Positions 25,208-33,420 of a stretch of 64,000 bases of DNA are shown in pieces. Each line of letters starts with the position of its first letter. The stretch's first letter is position 1. The stretch lies in the NCBI RefSeq assembly GCF_013155465.1, contig NZ_JABJVX010000005.1, positions 186,001-250,000 of the forward strand, in the 5' to 3' direction. The translations under genes were made by a program, and so were the position numbers. Origin of the DNA: Alterinioella nitratireducens (GTDB taxonomy: Bacteria > Pseudomonadota > Alphaproteobacteria > Rhodobacterales > Rhodobacteraceae). The notes under the pieces were generated by a model. The model did no database searches. It was not told the origin of the DNA and worked only from the letters and a program-made list of their open reading frames with translations.

Positions 25208-25822
25208 ATGCTCGACGCCCGCCTGCTGCCGCTGCAACGCCGCCTGACCCACCCACCGGCGGAATTGCTGCATGGTTTGGGCGTGCGCCCGGACCACATC
25301 ACGCTGGCAGGTTTCGCTATCGGGATACTGGCCCTGCCCGCGATCTGGGCCGGGTTCTACGGGATCGGCCTTGTGCTGATCCTGATCAACCGCGTGGCGG
25401 ATGGGCTGGACGGGGCCGTCGCGCGGATGGGCACCCCCACCGATCGCGGGGCCTTCCTCGACATCGCGCTGGATTTCGTCTTCTACGCGGCGGTTCCGCT
25501 TGGCTTTGCGCTGGCCGACCCCTCGCGCAACGCGCTGCCCGCCGCCGTTCTGATCTTCAGCTTCGTGGGCACCGGGTCGTCCTTCCTTGCCTTTTCGGTC
25601 CTGGCCGAGAAACGGCGGCTGACGGCCGAGGACTTCCCCACCAAGGGGCTCTACTATCTCGGCGGGTTGACGGAAGGGTTCGAGACCATCCTCTTTTTCG
25701 TCGCCTTCTGCCTGTGGCCGGGGGCGTTCATCTGGCTGGCCTATCTCTTCGCCGCCATGGCGCTGATCACCACCGTCGCGCGCTGGATGATGGGCTGGCA
25801 GGTTTTCGCGCCTGAGCCTTAG
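25208..25822 (+). CDS. CDP-alcohol phosphatidyltransferase family protein
   Basis: The 204-residue integral membrane enzyme carries the complete CDP-alcohol phosphotransferase signature DG-x2-GAVAR-x8-G-x3-D-x3-D (DGLDGAVAR, then DRGAFLDIALD, about residues 64-89). About five or six transmembrane helices surround it. Members make phospholipid head groups by transferring a phosphatidyl unit from CDP-diacylglycerol. The acceptor is not evident. The short size and lack of an amphipathic N-terminal domain fit a PgsA/YnbA-like enzyme. It stands alone. Confidence 0.85.
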   Translation: MLDARLLPLQRRLTHPPAELLHGLGVRPDHITLAGFAIGILALPAIWAGFYGIGLVLILINRVADGLDGAVARMGTPTDRGAFLDIALDFVFYAAVPLGFALADPSRNALPAAVLIFSFVGTGSSFLAFSVLAEKRRLTAEDFPTKGLYYLGGLTEGFETILFFVAFCLWPGAFIWLAYLFAAMALITTVARWMMGWQVFAPEP

Positions 25823-25854
25823 GCAAGTCCGCGCGAATCTGGCACAGTCGGCGG

Positions 25855-26754
25855 ATGCAAGCGAAACATGTGGAACTGGTGACGGCGATTGCCGAGGCGG
25901 GCAGCCTCGGCGCGGCGGCGCTGCGTCTGAACAAATCACAACCGGCGCTGTCCAAGGCGCTGCAGGCCGCCGAGCGCGACCTCGGCTGCCAGATCTTCCA
26001 TCGCGGCCCCCATGGCGTCGTGCCCACCGTCGAGGGGGAGCGCGTCGTTGACCGCTGCCGCCTGATCTCGCGCGATCTGGCGCTGCTGGACGAGGACATC
26101 GCGCAGATGCAGGGCGGGGTTCACGGCACCCTCAATGTCGTTGTCTCGCCCTTCGCCGCCGTCAAGATCCTGCCGCCCGTGCTGACCCGTTTCGCGCGGC
26201 GGTTTCCCTCCGTGCAGGTGCAGGTCGTCGGCGGCCATTCCAGCCGCGCCTACCAGATGCTGCGCGCAAGACGGGCCGATTTCGTCATCGGACCGGCCCC
26301 CGAGCCCGAGACCACCGTCGGCCTGCGCGCGCGCCACCTGGTCAGCACGTCCATCACCATCGTCACCGGCGATGGCTCGCGCTACCTGACCCAGACCTCG
26401 CCGGAGGCGCTGCAACAGGCGCAATGGCTGCTGATCGGCCCGCGTGAGAGGCGCGCGACCTTCGCCGCCTATTTCGAGGCACGCGGAATGCAGGCGCCGA
26501 CACCGATCCTGTGTTCCGATTCCATCCTGACCATCCTGTCGATGCTGGAGGGGACGGACCTGCTCTGCTCCTTCCCGACCCTGCTGGTGCGCGATGTCGC
26601 CCGCAGATGGCAGATCGCCACGCTGGACCTCGACTTCGACTTTCCCGAGATCTCGATCTCGCTGACCTCGGAACTGGCCCGCGTGCCGACCATGGCCGGA
26701 CTCGCCTTCGAGGATCTGGTGATCGAGGAGGCGGCGCGGCTGGTCAACCCATAA
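25855..26754 (+). CDS. LysR-family transcriptional regulator
   Basis: The 299-residue protein has an N-terminal helix-turn-helix (HVELVTAIAEAGSLGAAALR then LNKSQPALSKALQAAERDLG, about 4-45) and a periplasmic-binding-like effector domain with the segment GGVHGTLNVVVSPFAAVKILP, as in CbbR/GbpR-type regulators. It lies directly upstream of the sulfatase-TRAP operon on the same strand. A good promoter at 26785-26813 lies between them, so it probably controls import and hydrolysis of the TRAP substrate. Confidence 0.88.
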   Translation: MQAKHVELVTAIAEAGSLGAAALRLNKSQPALSKALQAAERDLGCQIFHRGPHGVVPTVEGERVVDRCRLISRDLALLDEDIAQMQGGVHGTLNVVVSPFAAVKILPPVLTRFARRFPSVQVQVVGGHSSRAYQMLRARRADFVIGPAPEPETTVGLRARHLVSTSITIVTGDGSRYLTQTSPEALQQAQWLLIGPRERRATFAAYFEARGMQAPTPILCSDSILTILSMLEGTDLLCSFPTLLVRDVARRWQIATLDLDFDFPEISISLTSELARVPTMAGLAFEDLVIEEAARLVNP

Positions 26755-26784
26755 CCAGAACTCATGTCAGTGAGGATGAACGAT

Positions 26785-26813
26785 TTGTCTGTTATGGTTT
26801 CCCTGCGTAAACT
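26785..26813 (+). promoter_or_regulatory. promoter of the sulfatase-TRAP operon
   Basis: TTGTCT (26785-26790) and TAAACT (26808-26813) have 17-bp spacing. Interrupted inverted arms ACCCATAACCAGA (26747-26758 region) and TCTGTTATGGTT (26788-26799) flank and overlap the -35, a plausible LysR site. Confidence 0.55.
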
Positions 26814-26858
26814 GCGCGAAGCGAATTGGGACCGGAAAATCTGTGGGGAGGACGCGCG

Positions 26859-28511
26859 TTGAACATCCTGTTCATCATGTATGACCAATTGCGGTTCGAT
26901 TACCTGAGCTGCGCCGGGCATCCGCATCTGCACACGCCCAATTTCGACCGCGTCGCGGCGAAGGGCGTCCGCTTCACCAATGCCTATACCCAATCGCCGG
27001 TCTGCGGCCCAAGCCGGATGAGCTTTTACACCGGGCGCTATGCCTCCAGCCACGGCGCGCAGTGGAACGGCTACCCCCTGCGGGTGGGCGAAATGACGCT
27101 CGGCGACCACCTGCGCGCGGCGGGGGTGGAAACGTGGCTGCTCGGCAAGACCCATATGAAGCCCGACACCGCCGGGATGGCGCGCCTGGGGATTGACCCC
27201 GACAGCACTATCGGCAGGCGGCAGGCCGAATGCGGCTTTGACGTCTGGGTGCGCGATGACGGGCTCTGGGGCGAGGGGCCGGACGGGTTCTATGACCCCA
27301 AGCCCTCGCCCTATAACGCCTATCTCAAGTCGAAAGGTTATGACGGCAGCAATCCCTGGGCCGATTATGCCAATGCCGGGATTGAAGGCGGGCAGAAGGC
27401 CTCGGGCTGGATGTTCATGAATGCCGACAAGCCCGCCAATATCCGCGAGGAGGATAGCGAGACGCCCTGGCTGACCTCGGAAACGCTGGATTTCATGGAC
27501 AGGACCGACGGCCCCTGGTGCGCGCATGTCAGCTATATCAAGCCGCATTGGCCCTATATCGTGCCCGCGCCCTATCACGACATGTATGGCGCGAACCACG
27601 TGCCCGCCGCGACCCGTGACGCGCGCGAAAGGGATGACCCGCACCCCGTCTACGCCGCCTTCATGTCCAACAAGATCGCCAAGGCGTTCCAGCAAGACGA
27701 GGTCCGGCAGAAGGTCATCCCCGCCTATATGGGCCTGATCAAGCAATGCGACGACCAGCTTGGCCGCATCCTCGACCGGCTGGAGGAGACCGGGCAGATG
27801 GGCGACACCATGATCGTGCTGACCTCGGATCACGGCGATTACCTGGGCGATCACTGGTTGGGCGAAAAGGACATGTTCCACGATGCCTCGGCCAAGATCC
27901 CGATGATCATCTACGACCCGCGGGCCGAGGCCGACACCACCCGCGGCACCACCTGCGACGCGCTGGTCGAGGCGATAGACCTTGTGCCCACCTTCGTCGA
28001 CGCGGCGGGCGGTGAAGTGGCGGGGCATATCCTGGAGGGGCGCAGCCTGGTCCCGTGGCTGCACGGGCAAGCGCCCGGGAATTGGCGCGAAGTGGTGATC
28101 AGCGAATATGACTACTGCCTGACCCAGATGCGTGACGCGGTTGGCGTCTCGAACGCGGATGCGCGCCTCTTCATGGTCCATGACGGGCGCTTCAAGCTGA
28201 TCCATGCCGAAGGTGGCTTTCGCCCGATGCTGTTCGATCTTGAAACCGACCCGGAGGAGTTCCACGATCTCGGCACCTCGCCCGATCACGCCGGAGAGGT
28301 TGCCCGCCTCTATCGCCACCTGACCCAATGGGGCCTGCGCTTGTCGCAGCGGGTGACCCGCTCGGACGCCGATCTTGACGCCATGCGCGGGGCCTCGGCG
28401 CGGCGCGGCGTCCTGCCCTTCCTCAAGGACGGGACCGAAGTGCCCGAGGAACTGACCCGGAAATATCGCGGTCCGGTTGAACAGAATCACCTGAAGGAAC
28501 CAACCCAATGA
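26859..28511 (+). CDS. sulfatase-superfamily hydrolase (sulfatase or phosphonate monoester hydrolase)
   Basis: This 550-residue formylglycine-type hydrolase has the activation motif C49-G-P-S-R in VCGPSRMSFYTGRY; Cys is converted to formylglycine by a partner enzyme not found in this window. Metal and catalytic blocks are visible: MYDQLRFD at the N-terminus, GKTHMKPD and TSDHGDYLGDHWLGEKDMF. The C-terminus (RKYRGPVEQNHLKEP) resembles the phosphonate monoester hydrolase/choline-sulfatase branch. There is no signal peptide, so it works in the cytoplasm. TTG 26859 has GGGGAGGA upstream and is chosen over TTG 26826. It overlaps the TRAP permease gene by 4 bp (ATGA). Confidence 0.85.
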   Translation: MNILFIMYDQLRFDYLSCAGHPHLHTPNFDRVAAKGVRFTNAYTQSPVCGPSRMSFYTGRYASSHGAQWNGYPLRVGEMTLGDHLRAAGVETWLLGKTHMKPDTAGMARLGIDPDSTIGRRQAECGFDVWVRDDGLWGEGPDGFYDPKPSPYNAYLKSKGYDGSNPWADYANAGIEGGQKASGWMFMNADKPANIREEDSETPWLTSETLDFMDRTDGPWCAHVSYIKPHWPYIVPAPYHDMYGANHVPAATRDARERDDPHPVYAAFMSNKIAKAFQQDEVRQKVIPAYMGLIKQCDDQLGRILDRLEETGQMGDTMIVLTSDHGDYLGDHWLGEKDMFHDASAKIPMIIYDPRAEADTTRGTTCDALVEAIDLVPTFVDAAGGEVAGHILEGRSLVPWLHGQAPGNWREVVISEYDYCLTQMRDAVGVSNADARLFMVHDGRFKLIHAEGGFRPMLFDLETDPEEFHDLGTSPDHAGEVARLYRHLTQWGLRLSQRVTRSDADLDAMRGASARRGVLPFLKDGTEVPEELTRKYRGPVEQNHLKEPTQ

Positions 28512-30619
28512 GTTTCGGTGCCACCGCCCCGAACGCGCCCGAACGGCGCATCGCGGATATCCTCGCCGTGCTCTTTGCGCTGGTCATCCTGCTCTATGCC
28601 GCCGGCGGGCCAATCAGCGATTTCGTGCGCTGGTTCATCGAGGCCACGACCGCCGATTTCGAGGAGCTTTCGCGCCGCGACCAGCGCGTCCTCCTGCGCG
28701 AGCACTGGCTCGGCGCCGCCTGGCGCGCGGTCGAGCGCGGGTTCCTGCAACCTACCGGCCTGATCCTGGGCCTGCCGATCCTCTTCGGCCTCGTGATCTC
28801 CTCGCTCACCCTGCATGACCGGCCAGGGCTGCGCTGGCTGAACTGGCTGCTCGCCATCGTCTCCATCGTCACGCTGACGCAATGGATCGTTGGCGTTTTC
28901 GCCACCGATGCGGGGCTGCTGCCCTCGGCCGATCCGATTGATTTCGTGATCTTCCCGCTGGCCTCCGCTGTCACGCTTTACCTGACCTGGCGCATGTTCG
29001 GCGGCTTCATCGCGGCCTTTTGCCTGTTCTGGGTGATCTACCTGTTCCTGCGCGGCGACCTGCCCGCGTGGATGGGCATCTTGCAAGGCTCGGACGCGCC
29101 CTTTGACCAGAACCTGCGCGCGATGGTGCAGAATTTCTGGTCGCAGACGGGGGGCATGTTCGGCCAGCCGATCCAGGTCGTGTCCGGCAACGTGCTGATC
29201 TTCATCGTCTTCGGCGCGGTGCTGATGGCATCGGGCGCGGGCGACCTGTTGATGAAGATCGCCAACCGGCTGACGGGCGGGTTCATCGGCGGGGCGGCCC
29301 ATGCCTCGGTCGCTTCCTCGGCCCTCTTCGGCACCCTGTCCGGCGCGGCGATTTCCAACGTCGTCTCGACCGGCGTCATGACCATCCCGGTGATCAAGCG
29401 CGCGGGCTTCCGCCCCGCCTTCGCCGGCGCGGTCGAGGCTGCGGCTTCGACCGGGGGCCAGATCATGCCCCCCGTGATGGGCGTTGTCGCCTTTTTCGTC
29501 GCGGGACAGATCGGGCTGGAGTACCGCTATATCGTGGTCGCGGCGATCCTGCCCGCCTTCATGTATTACCTCGGCACCTTCATGGCGGTCTATTTCGAGG
29601 CCCGCCGCGCAGGCGTCGGCGCCCTGCCCGCCGATCAGCGTCCGGGCCTGACGGGGCGCGAGTATCGCCAATGCCTGGTCTTCATCATCCCGCTTGGCGT
29701 CCTCTCCACCTTCCTCTTCATCCAGCCTTCGGTGCCCAAGGCGGGCTTCTACGGCTTCGTCGCGGCGCTGGCCACGTCGCTGGCGCTTTTCCCCGAGTTC
29801 CGCAACCGCTCCAGGCTCTGGCATGCCTTTGCCGATGCGGGGCGGATGTCGGCCTCCATCGTGGTGATCGTGGCGGCGATCGGCCTGATCGTGGGGCTGA
29901 TCCAGTTGTCGGGCTTTGCCGGGCGGCTGTCGCTTCTGCTGGCGCAACTGGCCGATGGGCCGCTCTTCATCGTGCTGATCGTGGTGGCGCTCGGCTCCAT
30001 CGTGCTCGGCATGGGGCTGCCACCCGGGGCGACCTATTTCATCATCGTCATCGCCCTCTCCTCCGGCATCGAGGCCGTGGGCATACCAGAACTGACCCTG
30101 CACCTCTTCGTCGTCTTCTTTGCAGTGATGTCGACGGTGACGCCGCCCGTGGCGCTAGCCGCTTTCGCCGCCGCGCCCATCGCGGGGGCCGATCCGATCA
30201 AGACCGGCTTTGCCGCCGCCAAGATCGGGCTGGCCGGGTTCCTGATCCCCTTCGTCTTCGCCTATCACCCGGCGGTCCTCTACAAGTTGCAGGTGCTCTT
30301 CGCCTGGTTCGGCTCCGAGGTCTCAAGCTCGGCCACCATGATGGATCCCTATGCGATCTCGTGGTTCGCCTTCTTCTGGATCGTCGCGGCCTTCATCCTG
30401 GCGATGTGGCTGCTGTCCTCGGCGCTGGCGGGTCATGAGCGGGGGCCGCTGACCCCGCTGGAGCGCGCGCTGCGCGTCGCCGCCGGGCTGGTGATGCTGG
30501 CGCCGCAAATGGTCTATGCCCTGCCCGCGGCGGGCCTGGGCATCGCGCTGATCCTTTTCCACCGCATCAAGGGGGCCGGGGACGGTTCCCCCCAACCGCG
30601 CGGCAGCACCGCCGCCTGA
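28508..30619 (+). CDS. TRAP transporter fused permease subunit (DctQM type, TAXI family)
   Basis: The 703-residue inner membrane protein has a short N-terminal small-subunit-like region with several helices and the large subunit. The latter shows conserved TRAP blocks FGTLSGAAISNVVSTGVMT and GGQIMPPVMGVVAFFVAGQ in the first repeat and GMGLPPGATYFIIVIALSS, TVTPPVALAAFAAAPIAG in the second. About 17 helices are expected. It uses a sodium gradient to move the substrate delivered by the TAXI binding protein encoded 24 bp downstream. It is coupled to the sulfatase gene, so the imported solute is likely that enzyme's substrate. Confidence 0.9.
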   Translation: MSFGATAPNAPERRIADILAVLFALVILLYAAGGPISDFVRWFIEATTADFEELSRRDQRVLLREHWLGAAWRAVERGFLQPTGLILGLPILFGLVISSLTLHDRPGLRWLNWLLAIVSIVTLTQWIVGVFATDAGLLPSADPIDFVIFPLASAVTLYLTWRMFGGFIAAFCLFWVIYLFLRGDLPAWMGILQGSDAPFDQNLRAMVQNFWSQTGGMFGQPIQVVSGNVLIFIVFGAVLMASGAGDLLMKIANRLTGGFIGGAAHASVASSALFGTLSGAAISNVVSTGVMTIPVIKRAGFRPAFAGAVEAAASTGGQIMPPVMGVVAFFVAGQIGLEYRYIVVAAILPAFMYYLGTFMAVYFEARRAGVGALPADQRPGLTGREYRQCLVFIIPLGVLSTFLFIQPSVPKAGFYGFVAALATSLALFPEFRNRSRLWHAFADAGRMSASIVVIVAAIGLIVGLIQLSGFAGRLSLLLAQLADGPLFIVLIVVALGSIVLGMGLPPGATYFIIVIALSSGIEAVGIPELTLHLFVVFFAVMSTVTPPVALAAFAAAPIAGADPIKTGFAAAKIGLAGFLIPFVFAYHPAVLYKLQVLFAWFGSEVSSSATMMDPYAISWFAFFWIVAAFILAMWLLSSALAGHERGPLTPLERALRVAAGLVMLAPQMVYALPAAGLGIALILFHRIKGAGDGSPQPRGSTAA

Positions 30620-30643
30620 CATTCAAAACAGGGAGAGACTGAC

Positions 30644-31618
30644 ATGAAACATCTGATCACCGGCACCGCGCTTGCCGCGATGCTTGCCACCGGGGCGGCA
30701 CAGGCGCAGGAAACGCTGCGCATGGCCACGATCGCGCCGAGCCTGGGCCAGGCCATCACCATGGCCACCTTCGCCAATATCGTGAATGACAACCTGGAGG
30801 GCGTCACCATCGAGGTCGCAGGCGGTGGCGCGGCGACCCTGCACCAGCTGGAGATCGGGCGCGGCAACCTTGAGATGTCGATGACCTCGCCCAACATCTA
30901 CGACCTGATGGCCGCCGGGGCCGCGATGTATCAGAACGAGGCCGATGCGGCGGAGGCGGCGGAAAACGTCCAGCTTCTGATGTGGTTCCCCTATGGCCAG
31001 TATCATTATGCCGTGCGCGGCGACAGCGACATCCAGCTGCTCGATGACATCGAGGGCGCGACGGTCTTCATCGGCCCGCAGGGCGGCGGCGCCTACCATT
31101 CCGCGCGGCGCTGGATCGAGGCCTCGACCGGCCTTGTCGTCGGCGAGGATTACGAGGCGATCAGCGCCAACTGGCAAACCGGGTTCCAGGCATTCCTTGA
31201 TGGCAGCGTCGAGATGTATGTGAATGGCTGCCTCGATCCGTGCCAGCAATTCCTGCAATTCTCGGAGACCGAAAGCCTGCGCTTCATCCAGCCCGAGATG
31301 ACCGAAGGCCCCGAGGTCGAGGCCTTCCTGGGCGAATACAGCTTTCTGGAGGAGATCCCGGCAGGCATCTACGAGAACCAGACCAATGACGGCCCGGTGA
31401 TCTCTCACAACACCTCGGTCGGAATCGCGATCAGCGCCGATCTGGACGAAGAGCTTGTCTACCAGATCACCCGCGCCTTCTGGGAAAACCTCGACCAGGT
31501 GACCTCGCAGGCCCCCTGGGCGGCAGCGCTGGATGTAAACTTTGCCGCCGAACAGCGCGGGCTGATGCAACTGCATCCCGGTGCGCGGCGCTACTATGAG
31601 GAAGTCGGCGCGTTATAA
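30644..31618 (+). CDS. TAXI-family TRAP transporter solute-binding protein
   Basis: The 324-residue periplasmic protein has a signal peptide (1-21, ending AQAQE). TAXI features include LRMATIAPSLGQAITMATF near the mature N-terminus, the block EGATVFIGPQGGGAYHSARRW and the late LHPGARRYYEEVG C-terminus seen in the family. It captures the solute for the upstream fused permease. Its gene is last in the operon and converges on the aminotransferase gene across a GC-rich hairpin. The substrate class cannot be read from sequence, but the sulfatase suggests a sulfate ester or phosphonate ester. Confidence 0.88.
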   Translation: MKHLITGTALAAMLATGAAQAQETLRMATIAPSLGQAITMATFANIVNDNLEGVTIEVAGGGAATLHQLEIGRGNLEMSMTSPNIYDLMAAGAAMYQNEADAAEAAENVQLLMWFPYGQYHYAVRGDSDIQLLDDIEGATVFIGPQGGGAYHSARRWIEASTGLVVGEDYEAISANWQTGFQAFLDGSVEMYVNGCLDPCQQFLQFSETESLRFIQPEMTEGPEVEAFLGEYSFLEEIPAGIYENQTNDGPVISHNTSVGIAISADLDEELVYQITRAFWENLDQVTSQAPWAAALDVNFAAEQRGLMQLHPGARRYYEEVGAL

Positions 31619-31626
31619 ACTGACAG

Positions 31627-31649
31627 GCGGCGGGGCACGTCCCCGCCGC
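31627..31649. terminator. shared hairpin between convergent TRAP operons
   Basis: GCGGCGGGG (31627-31635) pairs perfectly with CCCCGCCGC (31641-31649), loop CACGT. There is no T run on either side, so termination efficiency is uncertain. The stem overlaps the aminotransferase stop codon by one base. Confidence 0.5.
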
Positions 31650-32971
31650 TACGCCTGCAACCCCCGGTCGATGGCGCGCGACAGCTTGCCGACAAGTTCG
31701 TCGATCTGGGCATCCTCGATGATGAAGGGCGGGGCCAGCAGGATGTGATCGCCCGACTTGCCGTCGACGGTGCCGCCCGCCGGATAGCAGATCAGCCCTT
31801 CCTCCATCGCCGCCGATTTCACCTTGAGATGCAGCTTTCGGGCCGGATCGAAGGGCTGCTTGCTGGCCCGATCCTCGACCAGCTCGACACCGCGAAAGAG
31901 GCCACGCCCCCGCAGGTCACCGATATGGGGATGCTGACCGAACGCTGCGTCCAGGGCTGCGGCAAGCGTTTCGCCCTGCACCTGCACCCGCTCGATCAAG
32001 CCCCGGTCCAGGATGGCCGAGACGACCGCATGGGCCGCCGCCGCCGACAGCGGATGCGCGTGATAGGTGTGACCGTGCTGGAAACTGCCCGACCCCTGCG
32101 CGATGGCCTCGTAGATCTTCCCCGAACACAACATCGCGCCAATCGGCGCATAGCCCGCGCCAAGCCCCTTGGCGATGGTCACGATATCGGGACTGACGCC
32201 GTCCTGTTCGCAGGCAAAGAGGCTACCGGTGCGCCCCATGCCGCACATGACCTCATCAAGGATCAGGAGGATCCCGTGCCGGTCGCAAATCTCGCGGATG
32301 CGGGGGAAATAGCCGGGAACCGAGGGCACCGCGCCCGCCGTCGCGCCGACCACGGGTTCGGCGATGAAGGCCATGACGGTTTCGGGGCCAAGCCGTTCGA
32401 TCTCGGCCTCCAACTCATTCGCCGCGCGCTGGCCGTAATCCTCCAGGCTCTCGCCCTCACCGCGTTCGCGGTATTCGAAACAGGGCGCGATATGGCTGGT
32501 CTCGACCAGCAGCGGCGCGTATTTCTCGCGCCGCCAGGCATTGCCGCCCGCCGCCAATGCGCCGAGCGTGTTGCCGTGGTAGCTCTGCCGCCGCGCGATG
32601 ACGCGGTGGCGCTTGCCCTCGCCGATCTCCAGGAAATACTGCCGCGCCAGTTTCAGCGCCGCCTCGACCGCCTCGGAACCGCCCGCCAGCAGGTAGACCT
32701 TGTCGATCCCCTCGGGCGCGTTGGCAATGAGCAGATCGGCCAGCGCCTCGGCAGGCTCGGAGGTGAAGAACCCGGTATGGGCAAAGGCCAGCTGGTCCAG
32801 TTGCGCGTGCATCGCGGCGCGCACATCCGGATCGGAATGGCCCAGGCAGGACACCGCAGCGCCGCCCGATCCGTCCAGATAGGCGCGGCCCTGATCGTCA
32901 TAGAGGTAACAGCCCTCGCCGCGCACGGCCTTGCGCAGGGGGGCCTTGCCGCGACCGAAAACATGGGTCAT
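31649..32971 (-). CDS. class III aminotransferase
   Basis: The 440-residue PLP-dependent enzyme is of the omega-aminotransferase class. Visible blocks are AGGSEAVEAALKLARQY, SYHGNTLGAL, the Asp-containing LILDEVMCGMGRTG, and the PLP-lysine segment TIAKGLGAGYAPIGA. The substrate is an amino group on a terminal carbon in most members (taurine, GABA, beta-alanine, aminoethylphosphonate); this sequence does not decide. It is the last gene of the minus-strand TAXI-TRAP operon, 5 bp after the Usp gene, so it probably acts on the imported compound. Confidence 0.88.
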   Translation of the reverse strand: MTHVFGRGKAPLRKAVRGEGCYLYDDQGRAYLDGSGGAAVSCLGHSDPDVRAAMHAQLDQLAFAHTGFFTSEPAEALADLLIANAPEGIDKVYLLAGGSEAVEAALKLARQYFLEIGEGKRHRVIARRQSYHGNTLGALAAGGNAWRREKYAPLLVETSHIAPCFEYRERGEGESLEDYGQRAANELEAEIERLGPETVMAFIAEPVVGATAGAVPSVPGYFPRIREICDRHGILLILDEVMCGMGRTGSLFACEQDGVSPDIVTIAKGLGAGYAPIGAMLCSGKIYEAIAQGSGSFQHGHTYHAHPLSAAAAHAVVSAILDRGLIERVQVQGETLAAALDAAFGQHPHIGDLRGRGLFRGVELVEDRASKQPFDPARKLHLKVKSAAMEEGLICYPAGGTVDGKSGDHILLAPPFIIEDAQIDELVGKLSRAIDRGLQA

Positions 32972-32976
32972 CGGAC

Positions 32977-33408
32977 CTAATCCCCCCGAACCACGAAGAC
33001 GGATTGCCTGGCGTGGCGCACCACCCGCGCGGCGTTGGGGCCAAGCAGGTAGTCGCTGAGCTCCGGCGCGTGCGAGCCCATGACGATGGCGTCCGCGTTC
33101 AGCCGGTTCGCCGCCTCGATGATCTGGTCATAGACCCGGCCATGCAGGACATGGGGATGCACCTCGACGCCGTCCGGGACATTGTCCTTGACCCAGGCCG
33201 TCAGGGCCTCGCCGACATCGTGCAGGGCGTTTTCCTCGAAGCTCGCATCGAAATAGCTGCCGACCACGGACAGGCCGAAATCGGGCACCACTGTGGTGAC
33301 ATGCAGCACACCGCCCCCCGCCTCGCACAGCATCAGCGCGGCGGGCAGCGCGCGCGACCAGCTTTGATCACTCGACAGGTCGATGGGCAGAAGAACGGTC
33401 TTGAACAT
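32977..33408 (-). CDS. universal stress protein (UspA family), TRAP-linked
   Basis: The 143-residue Usp-fold protein begins MFKTVLLPIDLSSDQSWSRAL and ends with the nucleotide-binding motif VMGSHAPELSDYLLGPNAARVVRHARQSVFVV (G-x2-G-x9-G-type loop, altered). It sits 12 bp after the fused TRAP permease gene and 5 bp before the aminotransferase. In Halomonas, TeaD, a Usp encoded with the ectoine TRAP transporter, binds ATP and modulates transport; a similar role is a reasonable inference here. Confidence 0.85.
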   Translation of the reverse strand: MFKTVLLPIDLSSDQSWSRALPAALMLCEAGGGVLHVTTVVPDFGLSVVGSYFDASFEENALHDVGEALTAWVKDNVPDGVEVHPHVLHGRVYDQIIEAANRLNADAIVMGSHAPELSDYLLGPNAARVVRHARQSVFVVRGD

Positions 33409-33420
33409 GGGGCATCCTCC

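Noticed and set aside
26469-28508. 679-codon frame antisense to the sulfatase gene
   Set aside because: The opposite strand encodes a full sulfatase with the CxPSR motif. The antisense translation has no recognisable domain.
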